64,000 nucleotides of DNA, from positions 1-64,000 of the forward strand of contig NZ_AUGC01000008.1 of NCBI RefSeq assembly GCF_000426825.1, in the 5' to 3' direction. Under the pieces are notes generated by a model. The model searched no databases. It saw only the letters and a program-made list of their open reading frames with translations, and was not told where the DNA came from. Made by a program: the position numbers and the translations under genes. The DNA is from Thermonema rossianum DSM 10300 (lineage in GTDB: Bacteria > Bacteroidota > Bacteroidia > Cytophagales > Thermonemataceae). Below, piece by piece: positions 33,120 through 42,456 of the stretch; positions within the stretch are counted from its first letter, which is position 1; every line of letters starts with the position of its first letter.

Positions 33120-35345
33120 TTAGCCCTGCTCCATGTACCGGGGCAGCGCTCCTTCGTATAATTCTTGCGCTTCGTGCACTTCCATCCACTTGTCTTTATC
33201 CACGATGAAGTGCTCCTTGATTACCTCACCTATAAGTCTGTATTCAACTCCTTTGCCCTCCATGAATTTTTCAAATTTCTTTTGATGAGTTGGCTTCACG
33301 CTAACTACCACGCGGCTTTGGCTTTCGCCAAAGAGATAAGCATCGCGGCGGAAGCGCTTGTCGGTGCGAATGCGGAAGCCCAAGCCTCGTGGCATAGCCG
33401 ACTCAGCCAAGGTAACGAACAAGCCACCGTCCGAAACATCATGGGCAGAGCGCAGCAAGCCGGCGCGAATCAATTGTTTGATTACCTGCTGCACTTCCCA
33501 CTCTTCATCTAAATGGAAGAAGGGGGCAGGCGAGGCCTCTACGCCATGATAAGCATAGAGGTATTCCGAAGAGGAAATACAGTTTTTGGGCGAGCCTATG
33601 AGATAAATCAAGTCACCGGCTTTTTTGAAGTCTAAGGTCATTTGCCACGCGCGGTTTTCAAGCAGCCCCAGCATGCCGATGGTCGGTGTGGGGAATACAG
33701 GTCCCTCTTCCGATTGGTTATAGAAGCTGACGTTGCCACCCGTGACGGGGGTTTCAAAGCGCTCACAGGCTTTTTTCATGCCCAAGATAGCATGCACAAA
33801 CTGCCAGTACACTTCCGGGTTATAAGGGTTGCCAAAGTTGAGGCAGTTGGTAATGGCAATGGGCTCGCCGCCTGAACAAACAATATTGCGTGCGGCTTCG
33901 GCTACGGCAATGGCTGTGCCTTGCTCGGGGTCGGCATGCACATAGCGGCTGTTGCAATCGACCGTAATGACAATAGACTTGTCGGTTTCTTTGACAGCCA
34001 CTACCGCTGCATCCGAAGGAGCATTGGTCGATTGGTTGGCAGTGCCTACCATCGAATCGTACTGCTCATATACCCAGCGCTTCGAGGCAATATTGGGTTG
34101 CTGCAGTAAGAAACGCGCTACTTTTTTCAGGTTACGCGGCTCTTTGACTTGCGATATGTGAAACTTCTTGTACTCTTGAAAATAAGCGGGCTCTTTGTAT
34201 TCGCGATAATAAACCGGGGCGCCGCCACCCAACACCAGACTTTCAGCGGGCATTTTAGCGACCACATCGCCTTTCATGAAGAAGCGCAGCTCTTTGCTGT
34301 CGGTTACTTCGCCTATTTTGGCATAGGCCACGTCCCACTTGTCAAATATTTTTTCTATTTCTTTCTCTTTGCCCTTTTTTACCACCATGAGCATACGCTC
34401 TTGCGATTCGGAAATCAGGATTTCGAAGGGCTGCATGCCTTCTTGCCGGGTGGGTACTTTGTCCAAGTGAATATCCATGCCACTCTCGCCGCGGGCACTC
34501 ATTTCGGCCGTGGAGCAAATCACGCCGGCCGCCCCCATATCTTGCACCCCTATCACATGACCGGTGGCAATGGCTTCCAGCGTGGCTTCCAGTAATAGTT
34601 TTTCCATGAAAGGGTCGCCTACCTGCACAGCAGGCAGGTCCTTTTCCGAGTCTTTGGTAATTTCTTTGGAGGCAAAAGAAGCCCCATGAATGCCGTCACG
34701 CCCTGTGGCAGAGCCAAAAATGTAAACGGGGTTGCCTTTGCCCTTGGCAATGGCTTTGGCTACACGGTCGGTACGCACGACGCCGGCCGAGAAGGCATTG
34801 ACCAACGGATTGGTTTGATAGCATTTGTCGAAAAAGATTTCGCCTCCTACCGTAGGTATGCCGAAAGCGTTGCCGTAGTCGCCAATGCCCTTGACCACAC
34901 CACGCAACAGACGTTGGGTTTTGGGGGTGCTGATATCGCCAAAACGTAATGAGTTGAGCTGTGCTATGGGGCGTGCCCCCATAGAGAACACATCACGGTT
35001 GATGCCGCCCACACCGGTGGCAGCGCCTTGGTAAGGCTCAATGGCAGAGGGGTGGTTGTGCGATTCTATTTTGAAGCTGACCGCCCAGCCGCCGCCAATA
35101 TCTACCAAGCCGGCATTTTCCTCACCGGCTTTTGCCAGCATGCGGGGCGAGTCTTTGGGAAGTTTCTTCAGCCACACAATAGAGTTCTTGTAGGAGCAGT
35201 GCTCCGACCACATGGCAGCATAGCAGCTCAGTTCCGTGAAGTTGGGCTTGCGTCCTAATATCTCTACAATGCGGTGATACTCTTCCTCGAGCAAACCTAA
35301 TTGAAGGGCTATGTTGAGTAACTTATCTTCGGTTTGGGTGGCCAT
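33120..35345 (-). CDS. purL: Phosphoribosylformylglycinamidine synthase II (small PurL)
   Basis: A 741-residue PurL of the short type, which needs separate PurQ and PurS subunits. Conserved stretches are WSEHCSYKNS, FKIESHNHPSAIEP with GAATGVGG, GGEIFFD, QDMGAAGV and SDGGLFVTLAESAM. It catalyses ATP-dependent FGAR to FGAM conversion in purine synthesis. Start at MATQTEDKLLN; 17 upstream in-frame codons are not PurL-like. Last gene of a minus-strand series after the ctlX-like gene. Confidence 0.96.
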   Translation of the reverse strand: MATQTEDKLLNIALQLGLLEEEYHRIVEILGRKPNFTELSCYAAMWSEHCSYKNSIVWLKKLPKDSPRMLAKAGEENAGLVDIGGGWAVSFKIESHNHPSAIEPYQGAATGVGGINRDVFSMGARPIAQLNSLRFGDISTPKTQRLLRGVVKGIGDYGNAFGIPTVGGEIFFDKCYQTNPLVNAFSAGVVRTDRVAKAIAKGKGNPVYIFGSATGRDGIHGASFASKEITKDSEKDLPAVQVGDPFMEKLLLEATLEAIATGHVIGVQDMGAAGVICSTAEMSARGESGMDIHLDKVPTRQEGMQPFEILISESQERMLMVVKKGKEKEIEKIFDKWDVAYAKIGEVTDSKELRFFMKGDVVAKMPAESLVLGGGAPVYYREYKEPAYFQEYKKFHISQVKEPRNLKKVARFLLQQPNIASKRWVYEQYDSMVGTANQSTNAPSDAAVVAVKETDKSIVITVDCNSRYVHADPEQGTAIAVAEAARNIVCSGGEPIAITNCLNFGNPYNPEVYWQFVHAILGMKKACERFETPVTGGNVSFYNQSEEGPVFPTPTIGMLGLLENRAWQMTLDFKKAGDLIYLIGSPKNCISSSEYLYAYHGVEASPAPFFHLDEEWEVQQVIKQLIRAGLLRSAHDVSDGGLFVTLAESAMPRGLGFRIRTDKRFRRDAYLFGESQSRVVVSVKPTHQKKFEKFMEGKGVEYRLIGEVIKEHFIVDKDKWMEVHEAQELYEGALPRYMEQG

Positions 35346-35428
35346 GGTGTCTTTCTGATTTTGTTTTGGCAAAAATAGGGAAAGCCTTTTGACCAAACAG
35401 CATTTTTCCCTAAAAACTTACCATTGCT

Positions 35429-36343
35429 TTAGAGCGTTGGCAGGTGAATCTCTGTGAGCATGGAACGGACGCTGCCTTTGCCATACTGCTCTATGGTGTC
35501 AAGCGGTGTGTGCAAAATCTTGGCGTAGCGCTCCAAGCGGTGTTTTTGTTCGTCGGTCAAGGTTTTATATGCCCGGGACGACATGACCAGGTAGTAAATG
35601 CCGGTGTTGCTCATAACCTCCAGCACATTGCAGCAATAGCTGCCTACTTGCTCATGACTCACCTCTATTACTTCTTTTTGAGATTTCTTGAATTCTTGGC
35701 GCAATACTTCCCGGTCGAAGTCCAAAGTGACGGCATCCATGCAAAAAATGACGTATTTGGTGCCGATGCTCATGATGGCGTCGGTGTGCCGTATCGGTTT
35801 TTTGTGGGCATCTACCGCTTGGAACGTGACCGTGCGGTATTGTAGCAGGCTGCCGAAGTTGCTCAATACCTGCGGGTGGGTACAAGGTGAAAGGCAGGCA
35901 TACGCTACTTTTTGGGTGCGGTCGAGCGCCATGCTGCCGGTGCCCTCAAGGAAGCGCCCTTTGGCTTCGTGATGGGTGAGGTCTATAATATTTCGCAAAA
36001 TAAATTGCTTCTTGAGATGCTCCAGAATGTCTTTTCGACGCTCTTTGCGCCGGTTGGGGGCTTCCAGCGGGTAAAGCACCGCGCTGCCATTGCTGTGGAA
36101 CGACACCCAGTCGCTTGGAAATAAGGCGTCGGGCGAAGGGTCTTCTTTTACGTCTTCAAATACAAGTACGTTGATATCATGTTCACGAAGCAGTTGCACC
36201 AGGCCGTCGAATTCTTTCAATGCTTGCTCATGGATGGCATCTAAGTTCAGGGCATCCATGTCAAGCACTTCCTGCTCGATGGTTTGTGGGTTGGGACCGA
36301 ATCGGGCAGGGCGAATCATCATCACATAAGAGGTTGCTTGCAT
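35429..36343 (-). CDS. CtlX-like citrulline hydrolase homologue lacking the catalytic Cys
   Basis: A 304-residue protein of the arginine deiminase/amidinotransferase fold, closest to the citrulline utilisation hydrolase CtlX. It keeps MIRPARFGPN, FPSDWVSFHSNG, LEGTGSMALDR (E133) and IRHTDAIM (H186). The family's C-terminal GGGSxRCM motif reads KGSVRSM, with Ser294 (codon tcc) where I expect the catalytic Cys. The enzyme may be inactive or changed in chemistry. It is in frame and full length, so it does not look like a decaying gene. Start at MQATSYVMM. Confidence 0.75.
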   Translation of the reverse strand: MQATSYVMMIRPARFGPNPQTIEQEVLDMDALNLDAIHEQALKEFDGLVQLLREHDINVLVFEDVKEDPSPDALFPSDWVSFHSNGSAVLYPLEAPNRRKERRKDILEHLKKQFILRNIIDLTHHEAKGRFLEGTGSMALDRTQKVAYACLSPCTHPQVLSNFGSLLQYRTVTFQAVDAHKKPIRHTDAIMSIGTKYVIFCMDAVTLDFDREVLRQEFKKSQKEVIEVSHEQVGSYCCNVLEVMSNTGIYYLVMSSRAYKTLTDEQKHRLERYAKILHTPLDTIEQYGKGSVRSMLTEIHLPTL

Positions 36344-36428
36344 AGGTGTTTTCCATTTTTTATCAACCTTTAAATAAGCTTTTTTTTGACAATGATTCAA
36401 CCCCGCCCGCTGATTTCCTCTTTCTTTT

Positions 36429-36965
36429 TTACTCTTCTAATGCCTGCACGGCTTCCTGATAGAGACGGTAATTTTCATCGTCGAAGCAGCAGAATATAAC
36501 CTTTTCAGGTAGTGTATGCTGTCTTAGGTAGTCTGTGACTGCCTGAAGTGCCACCTGTGCAGCTTCGCGCTTGGGGTAACCGTAAACACCTGTACTGATA
36601 TTGGGAAAAGCCACGGTGCGCAAGTGGTGTTCGGAAGCCAGCTGCAAGCTGTTGGTGTAGGCTTGCGCCAACAGTTGTGCCTCGCCTTGGGTGCCTCCGT
36701 GCCATACCGGACCTACCGTGTGAATGACATATGAGGCAGGCAGGTTGCCGCCGGTGGTAATGACCGCCTTCCCTGTGTCGAGCCGTCCGATCTTTTTTAT
36801 AATTTCTTTGCACTCCTCCAAAATTTGAGGACCGCCGGCGCGGTGAATGGCCCCATCCACGCCACCACCGCCCATCAAAGAAGGGTTGGCTGCATTGACA
36901 ATGGCATCTACTTTCAGGCGTGTAATATCGCCTTGTATCACTTCCATTCTGTCTTTCAACTTCAT
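36429..36965 (-). CDS. Macrodomain O-acetyl-ADP-ribose deacetylase
   Basis: A 178-residue stand-alone macrodomain of the YmdB/MacroD type. It has [26 protein letters not shown] split by the expected ADP-ribose loops, and the second loop [19 protein letters not shown]. It removes acetyl from O-acetyl-ADP-ribose or hydrolyses ADP-ribose from proteins. It follows the flippase-like gene by 24 bases. Confidence 0.92.
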   Translation of the reverse strand: MKLKDRMEVIQGDITRLKVDAIVNAANPSLMGGGGVDGAIHRAGGPQILEECKEIIKKIGRLDTGKAVITTGGNLPASYVIHTVGPVWHGGTQGEAQLLAQAYTNSLQLASEHHLRTVAFPNISTGVYGYPKREAAQVALQAVTDYLRQHTLPEKVIFCCFDDENYRLYQEAVQALEE

Positions 36966-36989
36966 AGCTTTACCGTTTTTTTAAAAAAA

Positions 36990-38024
36990 CTACTTGTGCG
37001 TTTTTAGTTTCTGTTGGGTGCGCCGCAACCACATGGGCAAAATAAAGATGCCTATGAGCAGATAAGGATAGTAGGTAAGCAGGCGCCAGAGGATGCCTAC
37101 CGTGCCACTGAAGCTGCCCAAAAATTCGGAGTATAGTTCTGTGAAGAAATACTCGGCAGTGCCGGTGCTGCCGGGCGTGGGTGATATGAGCATACTGATC
37201 CAGAGCACAACCTGTCTGCCGAAAACAAGCAAATGGTCTTGAAACGACAAGTCAATGAACGTTTCCATTAAAAAGTTGAGAGTGGCATAGCGGGCAATCC
37301 AGATGAACAGGGTGAAGCCGGCTGCTTGTAGCCAGTAACGCCAGGGTTTTCCTTTGATTTCCCGTGAAGCAAGGATAATGTCATTGCCTGTTTGATAGGC
37401 TGCCTTGCGCCAGCGCTTGAACCACCGGAAGGTGGTAGCTTTCATGAGCAGCCACTTCACCAAACGTGGACGCGCCAATAGCCCGAATGCCATGAAGAAA
37501 GTGTATAGGGCTATGAGCGCATAGCTTAGCAGAAAAGTCCAGCGCATGGTTTCGTTGAAGCTGCCTACAAACACTTCACCCTTGGAAAACCAGATAGAAA
37601 GCGGAGCCGCAAGAATAAAAAAGGCATTGTCGAGCACTGCTGTAAGCAATACATAGGCAAGGGCTTTGCCGAAGCGAATGCCTTCGCGGTTGAGTATAAA
37701 AATGGCAACGGCTGTTCCGCCCACTACCGAGGGCGTGACCGCTGAAGCAAATTCCCAAAGCAAGATGCTGTAAAGGCTTCCTTGCCAACTAAGTTCTTTC
37801 TGAGACAAATAACGAATGCGGGCAGTGTAACCGCCATCGCGTATGAGCAACACCATGATGGCGCCCAACAGGGCCGGCAAGGAAGCCTCGCGAAAATATT
37901 GCCACTGCGAAGGCTCATACGTCCAGTAAAAAATAGCCACTGCTGCAAGTAAACCAATCAATAAAGGAATGAAGGTGCGCTTGGGACTTAGTTTGTGCAG
38001 AATATCTTTTTCCTGAATATTCAT
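36990..38024 (-). CDS. Lysylphosphatidylglycerol synthase/flippase-like membrane protein (UPF0104)
   Basis: A 344-residue polytopic protein with about eight hydrophobic segments. It carries the family-typical SVVGGTAVAIFILNREG stretch in the middle and a SPTPGSTGTAEYFF motif in the C-terminal half. Family members are integral to the inner membrane and some move lipids. The soluble synthetase domain of MprF is absent, so lysine transfer is not implied. Start at MNIQEKDILHKL. Confidence 0.8.
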   Translation of the reverse strand: MNIQEKDILHKLSPKRTFIPLLIGLLAAVAIFYWTYEPSQWQYFREASLPALLGAIMVLLIRDGGYTARIRYLSQKELSWQGSLYSILLWEFASAVTPSVVGGTAVAIFILNREGIRFGKALAYVLLTAVLDNAFFILAAPLSIWFSKGEVFVGSFNETMRWTFLLSYALIALYTFFMAFGLLARPRLVKWLLMKATTFRWFKRWRKAAYQTGNDIILASREIKGKPWRYWLQAAGFTLFIWIARYATLNFLMETFIDLSFQDHLLVFGRQVVLWISMLISPTPGSTGTAEYFFTELYSEFLGSFSGTVGILWRLLTYYPYLLIGIFILPMWLRRTQQKLKTHK

Positions 38025-38050
38025 AAAGCAAAGGCTTGACAGCTCGGCTG

Positions 38051-38058
38051 CAAAGGTA
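38051..38058 (-). promoter_or_regulatory. Putative -7 box of the flippase-like gene
   Basis: Minus strand TACCTTTG, 27 bases upstream of the ATG. No -33 element recognised. Confidence 0.4.
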
Positions 38059-38109
38059 CGAAGTTTCACAGAAAGCAGCCGCCGGGCAATGTCTCTCTTA
38101 ACAAATGCT

Positions 38110-38117
38110 TAAGTTTG
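38110..38117 (+). promoter_or_regulatory. Putative -7 box of the BaiN-like gene
   Basis: TAAGTTTG ends 13 bases before the ATG at 38131, which would give a very short or nearly absent leader. No -33 element recognised. Confidence 0.35.
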
Positions 38118-38130
38118 CCTTTAAAAACAG

Positions 38131-39351
38131 ATGGACAAACAAGTGCTTGTTGTCGGGGGAGGCGCCGCCGGTTTCTTTGCGGCTATCCATATTGCAGAGG
38201 CCGGCTTGCCCGTGACCATTCTTGAAAAAAGCCCCAAACTGTTAAGTAAGGTGCGTATTTCGGGAGGCGGGCGCTGCAATGTGCTGCCTGCCTGCTATGA
38301 CATAGAGCAGCTGTACCGGCACTATCCCCGGGGTGGGCGTTTTTTGCGCAAGCTGTTCTACGAATTTGGCGCACGGGAAGCCTATGATTGGTTTTCGCAT
38401 CGTGGAGTGGTGCTCAAAACAGAAGCCGACGGGCGGGTTTTCCCTGTTTCCGATAGCTCTGAAACCATTGTGCAATGCCTGATGCAGGCGGCACAAAAAG
38501 CAGGCGCGCAGATACGCACGCGTGCCGAAGTGGTGACGCTCAAGCCGCAAAACGACGGACAGTGGGCGGTTGCGCTTGCTTCCGGGGAAGTGCTGCAGGC
38601 GGCAGCGGTGGTAGTGACTACGGGGGGCGGCAACAAGCCCAAGCATTATGCATGGCTCGAAACACTTGGCTTGTCCATTGTACCGCCGGTTCCGTCTTTG
38701 TTTTCTTTCAACATAGGAGATGAGTCCTTGAGGGCGCTGCAGGGCATTAGTGTGCCGGTAGCCATGGTAAGCCTGCCCCGGTGGAAGATGACGGAAACAG
38801 GACCGCTCTTGATTACGCACTGGGGGGTGAGTGGTCCCGCCGTATTGCGCTTGTCTGCGTGGGGAGCACGGCTGTTGCATGAGGTCAATTATCGAACGAA
38901 AGTGCGAATCAATTGGACCGGTGCCTCACATCCTGCTACCGAAGCCCGGTTGCAGGAGCTAATTACATCTTTTCCCGGGAAAAAACTGAAAAACACACCG
39001 GTGCAACTGCCCAAACGCCTTTGGGAGTATTTGTGTCAAAGGGCAAAGTTATCACAAGATGTTACATGGAAAGAGTTGTCGGGCAGGCAGTTAAATGCCT
39101 TGCTGCATGTGCTTTGTGCCGATGAGTACGAAATAGTTGGAAAAACGACTTTTAAAGAAGAGTTTGTGACTTGTGGAGGAGTGGATTTGCGCGAAGTATC
39201 TGCCAAGAGCATGATGAGTAAGAAGCTGCCGGGGCTGTTTTTTGCCGGCGAAGTACTCGACATAGATGGCATCACCGGTGGTTTTAACTTTCAAGCGGCA
39301 TGGACGACCGCCTACACGGCTGCACAAGGGGTTAAAGACTTTTTACTTTAA
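38131..39351 (+). CDS. BaiN/HI0933-family flavoprotein
   Basis: A 406-residue FAD-dependent oxidoreductase of the HI0933/RdsA family. The Rossmann motif VVGGGAAGFFAA is at 7-18, the family signature KVRISGGGRCNV at about 45-56, and the C-terminal FAD motif is LFFAGEVLDIDGITGGFNFQAA. Proteins of this family are conserved but their reaction is mostly unknown. Cytosolic, no signal peptide. Divergent from the flippase-like gene. Confidence 0.85.
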   Translation: MDKQVLVVGGGAAGFFAAIHIAEAGLPVTILEKSPKLLSKVRISGGGRCNVLPACYDIEQLYRHYPRGGRFLRKLFYEFGAREAYDWFSHRGVVLKTEADGRVFPVSDSSETIVQCLMQAAQKAGAQIRTRAEVVTLKPQNDGQWAVALASGEVLQAAAVVVTTGGGNKPKHYAWLETLGLSIVPPVPSLFSFNIGDESLRALQGISVPVAMVSLPRWKMTETGPLLITHWGVSGPAVLRLSAWGARLLHEVNYRTKVRINWTGASHPATEARLQELITSFPGKKLKNTPVQLPKRLWEYLCQRAKLSQDVTWKELSGRQLNALLHVLCADEYEIVGKTTFKEEFVTCGGVDLREVSAKSMMSKKLPGLFFAGEVLDIDGITGGFNFQAAWTTAYTAAQGVKDFLL

Positions 39352-39504
39352 TTTTTTGTATAAAGGTTATAATATATTGTGTGTTTTTGTGGTTTTGTAA
39401 AATTTTTGTAAAAAAATATTGCTTGATAACGAAACTTTTTATAAGATTGCAGCGTACTACGGTACATCATGCTTATTAAAAGTTTAACCAAAAATTACGT
39501 TCTT

Positions 39505-40770
39505 ATGAACAAGCGTAACATTTTCACCGCGGCCGGCTTGGCTGCATTTTTGGCAGCTTCTTGCTTGACAGGCTGCAAACAGCAGGAGGAAACCATGACG
39601 CCTGCTGCCACCCCCGATGTTCAACAAGTAGTGGAGAGTGGCGATGCCTACGAAGGGCGCTACATTGTAGTCTTTAAAGACGAGGCAGCTGCCTCTTTCC
39701 GCAGCCGCATTCCGGCAGCGCCTGCCCGTCGTGAAGGCAAGCTGGAGTATGCTCGCCGCGTAGAAGAGTTGGCGCGTGAAGAAGTAAGCCGCTTACTGGC
39801 AGAGGTGGGCATTCAACGCGACAAATCGACCCTCGACAACGTGTATGGGCATGTGTTCTTGGGCTTTGCCGACCAGCTTTCTGCCGAGGAGTTGCGCATC
39901 TTGCGCCAAGACAGCCGCGTGGCTATCGTAGAGCCTGACCGTCCGGTTTTCTTGGAGCCCGTAGAGGTGAAAGAAAGCACCAATGCGGCACAAAGCACAC
40001 CTTGGGGAATCACCCGTGTAGGTGGTGCGGTAGAATCTACCGGGCTGTCTCGTTGGGCTTTCGTCATTGACTCGGGCATTGATTTGGACCACCCCGACTT
40101 GAACGTGAACACTCAATACAGCCGCTCTTTTGTAGGTGGCTCTGCCGATGATGCCAACGGACACGGCACCCACGTGGCAGGTACCATCGCCGCCAAAAAC
40201 AACTCTTATGGTGTAGTAGGGGTGGCTGCCGGTGCTACCGTGGTGTCGGTGCGTGTATTTGGTGCCAGTGGACAAAGCTCTAATGCAACCATCATCAACG
40301 GTGTGGACTATACTGCCGGGGTAGTATTGCAAGGCGATGTAGTGAACATGAGCTTGGGCGGTGGTGCTTCTACCTCCATTGACAATGCTGTGAAAAACTT
40401 GGCTTCCAAAGGGGTGTATGTGGCAGTGGCAGCCGGCAACGATGCCGCTAACTCTAACTACTATTCACCTGCCCGCGTGAACTATTACAACTCCTCGAAT
40501 GGCGGTAAGGTATTGACCGTATCGGCAATGGACAGCCAGGATCGTTATGCCAGCTTCTCGAACTATGCCAATCCGCCTATTGATGTATGTGCGCCCGGCG
40601 TATCTATCTATTCGACTTACAAAGGTGGTGGATACGCTACCTTAAGCGGAACTTCTATGGCTACGCCTCATATTGCCGGCATCATGTTGGTGAACAACGG
40701 GAAAGTGTATATCGACGGCTACGTGAAGAATGACCCTGACGGCAAAGCCGATCCTATTGGACGCCGTTAA
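39505..40770 (+). CDS. Subtilase (S8) lipoprotein
   Basis: A 421-residue serine protease precursor. Lipoprotein signal with lipobox LTGC (C24), then an inhibitor I9-type propeptide (YIVVFKDEAAASF, about 50-150), then the S8 catalytic domain with D189 (VIDSGID), H220 (NGHGTHVAG), oxyanion N312 (AAGND) and S384 (SGTSMATPH). The class is close to proteinase K-like subtilases (GITRVGG start). It should be anchored at the cell surface or periplasm. Start at MNKRNIFTAAG; 12 codons upstream would spoil the signal peptide. Confidence 0.93.
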   Translation: MNKRNIFTAAGLAAFLAASCLTGCKQQEETMTPAATPDVQQVVESGDAYEGRYIVVFKDEAAASFRSRIPAAPARREGKLEYARRVEELAREEVSRLLAEVGIQRDKSTLDNVYGHVFLGFADQLSAEELRILRQDSRVAIVEPDRPVFLEPVEVKESTNAAQSTPWGITRVGGAVESTGLSRWAFVIDSGIDLDHPDLNVNTQYSRSFVGGSADDANGHGTHVAGTIAAKNNSYGVVGVAAGATVVSVRVFGASGQSSNATIINGVDYTAGVVLQGDVVNMSLGGGASTSIDNAVKNLASKGVYVAVAAGNDAANSNYYSPARVNYYNSSNGGKVLTVSAMDSQDRYASFSNYANPPIDVCAPGVSIYSTYKGGGYATLSGTSMATPHIAGIMLVNNGKVYIDGYVKNDPDGKADPIGRR

Positions 40771-40793
40771 TAAAAAGATTATTTCAGAACAGA

Positions 40794-40829
40794 AACGGGG
40801 CACCCATAGGGCGCCCCGTTCTTTATTTT
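40794..40829 (+). terminator. Terminator of the subtilase gene
   Basis: Stem aacggggc/gccccgtt (40794-40801, 40813-40820) with additional ccc/ggg pairing in the loop, followed by ctttatttt, 23 bases after the stop. Confidence 0.75.
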
Positions 40830-40852
40830 GCATGTAAGTACTGTCTTTCATA

Positions 40853-41893
40853 CTATCCATGATTTAGCGGGAAAAAAGCTGTGAATACACTGCCTTTCGG
40901 CGAGCTTTCAACCAGTTCAATATCGCCACCTATTTCATTGAGCATTTTTTTACAAAGTGCCAGGCCAATCCCCGTGCCTTTTTCGTTTTTGGTACCATAA
41001 GTACTTTTCTTGATACTTAAATCAAAAAGCGTAGGAAGCACTTCTTCTGAAATGCCGCCGCCTTCATCCTTAACACTAACTGCCGCCTTGCCGGGCGCTG
41101 CCAAACCGCTTTGCACATATACCTTCCCACCTTCCGGTGTGAACTTGATGGCGTTATGCAGCAAGTTTCTGATGACAAATTTAGTAATGTGTATATCGGA
41201 GCGCAGTTCTATGTCTTCCGGGCTTGCCCGGTATTCTATTTGAATATTTTTGTGCTCAGCCATTGCGCTTAATAGCTGAATGCTGTGTGTAATGGCCTCG
41301 TGGAGTGAAAAAACGCTTTCTATACTCTCTTCCTTCACCATTTTGGTGAGCCAGTCATTGAGTGCATTCCACAGCTCTACCAGGTACTGTATGTTGTGCT
41401 GCATTTCATGCAGCATGCTTGGGGGAACCAAAGCTTTGATTTCGTCGAGATGCTCCACCAGTTGAATGAATGCCGCAAATGAATTGAGCGGCGACTTCAT
41501 GTCGTGATTGATGGCTCGAAGCAACGTATAAATGTTGTCGAGCTTTTCCTCGGCAGTTTTGGGGTGTTTGGCAGCTCCATTCATAGCATAACTCAGTTGC
41601 AGAGAACGGCGCGTCAATATGCGCTCTATGATTTCTCTTTTTTCTTTCAATATAAGATCCAGCCTCTGTAAAATCAAATTCTCTGCCTCCTCTATAATGC
41701 GGATGGCATTGGTGCTACGAATAGGCTTGTTTCTGTTTCCCCCAAGCACCTGCTTTACGTAAACGTACTGTAGGCCAAGCCTGTCTGCAATATCTTTTTG
41801 GTCACCGCTTTCCAGCAGTGCGCGTACCCATAAGGCATAGCCGGGATCTACTTCGTAACGTTTGGGAGGTATGTTATCAAGACGTTTTTGCAT
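40853..41893 (-). CDS. Cytosolic histidine kinase with N-terminal HTH domain
   Basis: A 346-residue protein. Residues about 20-60 look like a helix-turn-helix (DQKDIADRLGLQYVYVKQVLGG), followed by a helical linker. The histidine kinase core then has H130 (INHDMKSPLNS), N-box N247 (IRNLLHNAIKF), G1 VKDEGGG and G2 GTGIGLAL. There is no membrane segment, no PAS or GAF domain and no receiver domain. DNA binding and kinase activity in one soluble protein are unusual. No response regulator is adjacent; a divergent XRE gene lies 221 bases away. Confidence 0.8.
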   Translation of the reverse strand: MQKRLDNIPPKRYEVDPGYALWVRALLESGDQKDIADRLGLQYVYVKQVLGGNRNKPIRSTNAIRIIEEAENLILQRLDLILKEKREIIERILTRRSLQLSYAMNGAAKHPKTAEEKLDNIYTLLRAINHDMKSPLNSFAAFIQLVEHLDEIKALVPPSMLHEMQHNIQYLVELWNALNDWLTKMVKEESIESVFSLHEAITHSIQLLSAMAEHKNIQIEYRASPEDIELRSDIHITKFVIRNLLHNAIKFTPEGGKVYVQSGLAAPGKAAVSVKDEGGGISEEVLPTLFDLSIKKSTYGTKNEKGTGIGLALCKKMLNEIGGDIELVESSPKGSVFTAFFPLNHG

Positions 41894-42114
41894 AAGGTGA
41901 ATAAGTTTCGTAATGGTGCGCTTTCAGCACTATTTTTAATTGACAAATATTTTTTTACATTTGCATACTAAATAAACCCTAAGATATGCAGTGTTGGTAA
42001 TGATTTGTTTTATTCTCAAAGGTAATAACTGGTATCCAAATTTATTGGAAAATAAGTAAAAAAACAATCTTTTAAAACTATTCGGCAATTTTTGGGAGTA
42101 ACATCACTATTAAA

Positions 42115-42456
42115 ATGGGAAATCGTATGTTTTATTTAGGCAAAAACATTCGCTTTTTGAGAAAAAGAAAAGGTTGGACACAAGAAGAGCTCGCCAACCG
42201 AATCGGAAAAAAGAAAAGCATCATCGGCAATTATGAAAAAGGTGTCACTGAGCCCAACTTGGGCATTTTGATGCGCTTAGGCGAACTGTTTGGGGTGTAT
42301 TGGGCACACTTGGTTGATTGCGATCTGACAGGGGAGCAAGACTCGCCTTTTGTGTCTGACGAAATTCAGCAGCAAATAGGAGTATATCGCCGGCAGATTG
42401 AAAAACTGGAGCAAGAAAAACGTCATTTGGAAGAACAGCTACGTCAATTGAAGTAG
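42115..42456 (+). CDS. XRE-family regulator with C-terminal coiled coil
   Basis: A 113-residue protein. The Cro/C1-type HTH spans about 9-63 (LGKNIRFLRKRKGWTQEELA; IGNYEKGVTEPNLGILMRL). A C-terminal helix (about 85-113, QIEKLEQEKRHLEEQLRQLK) should form a coiled coil for dimerisation. The last 18 bases overlap the 3' end of lpxK on the other strand. Divergent from the HTH-kinase gene, which suggests a shared control region. Confidence 0.88.
   Translation: MGNRMFYLGKNIRFLRKRKGWTQEELANRIGKKKSIIGNYEKGVTEPNLGILMRLGELFGVYWAHLVDCDLTGEQDSPFVSDEIQQQIGVYRRQIEKLEQEKRHLEEQLRQLK

Noticed and set aside
36990-38024. MprF lysylphosphatidylglycerol synthase
   Set aside because: Only the membrane flippase-like part is present; the aminoacyl-transferase domain is absent.
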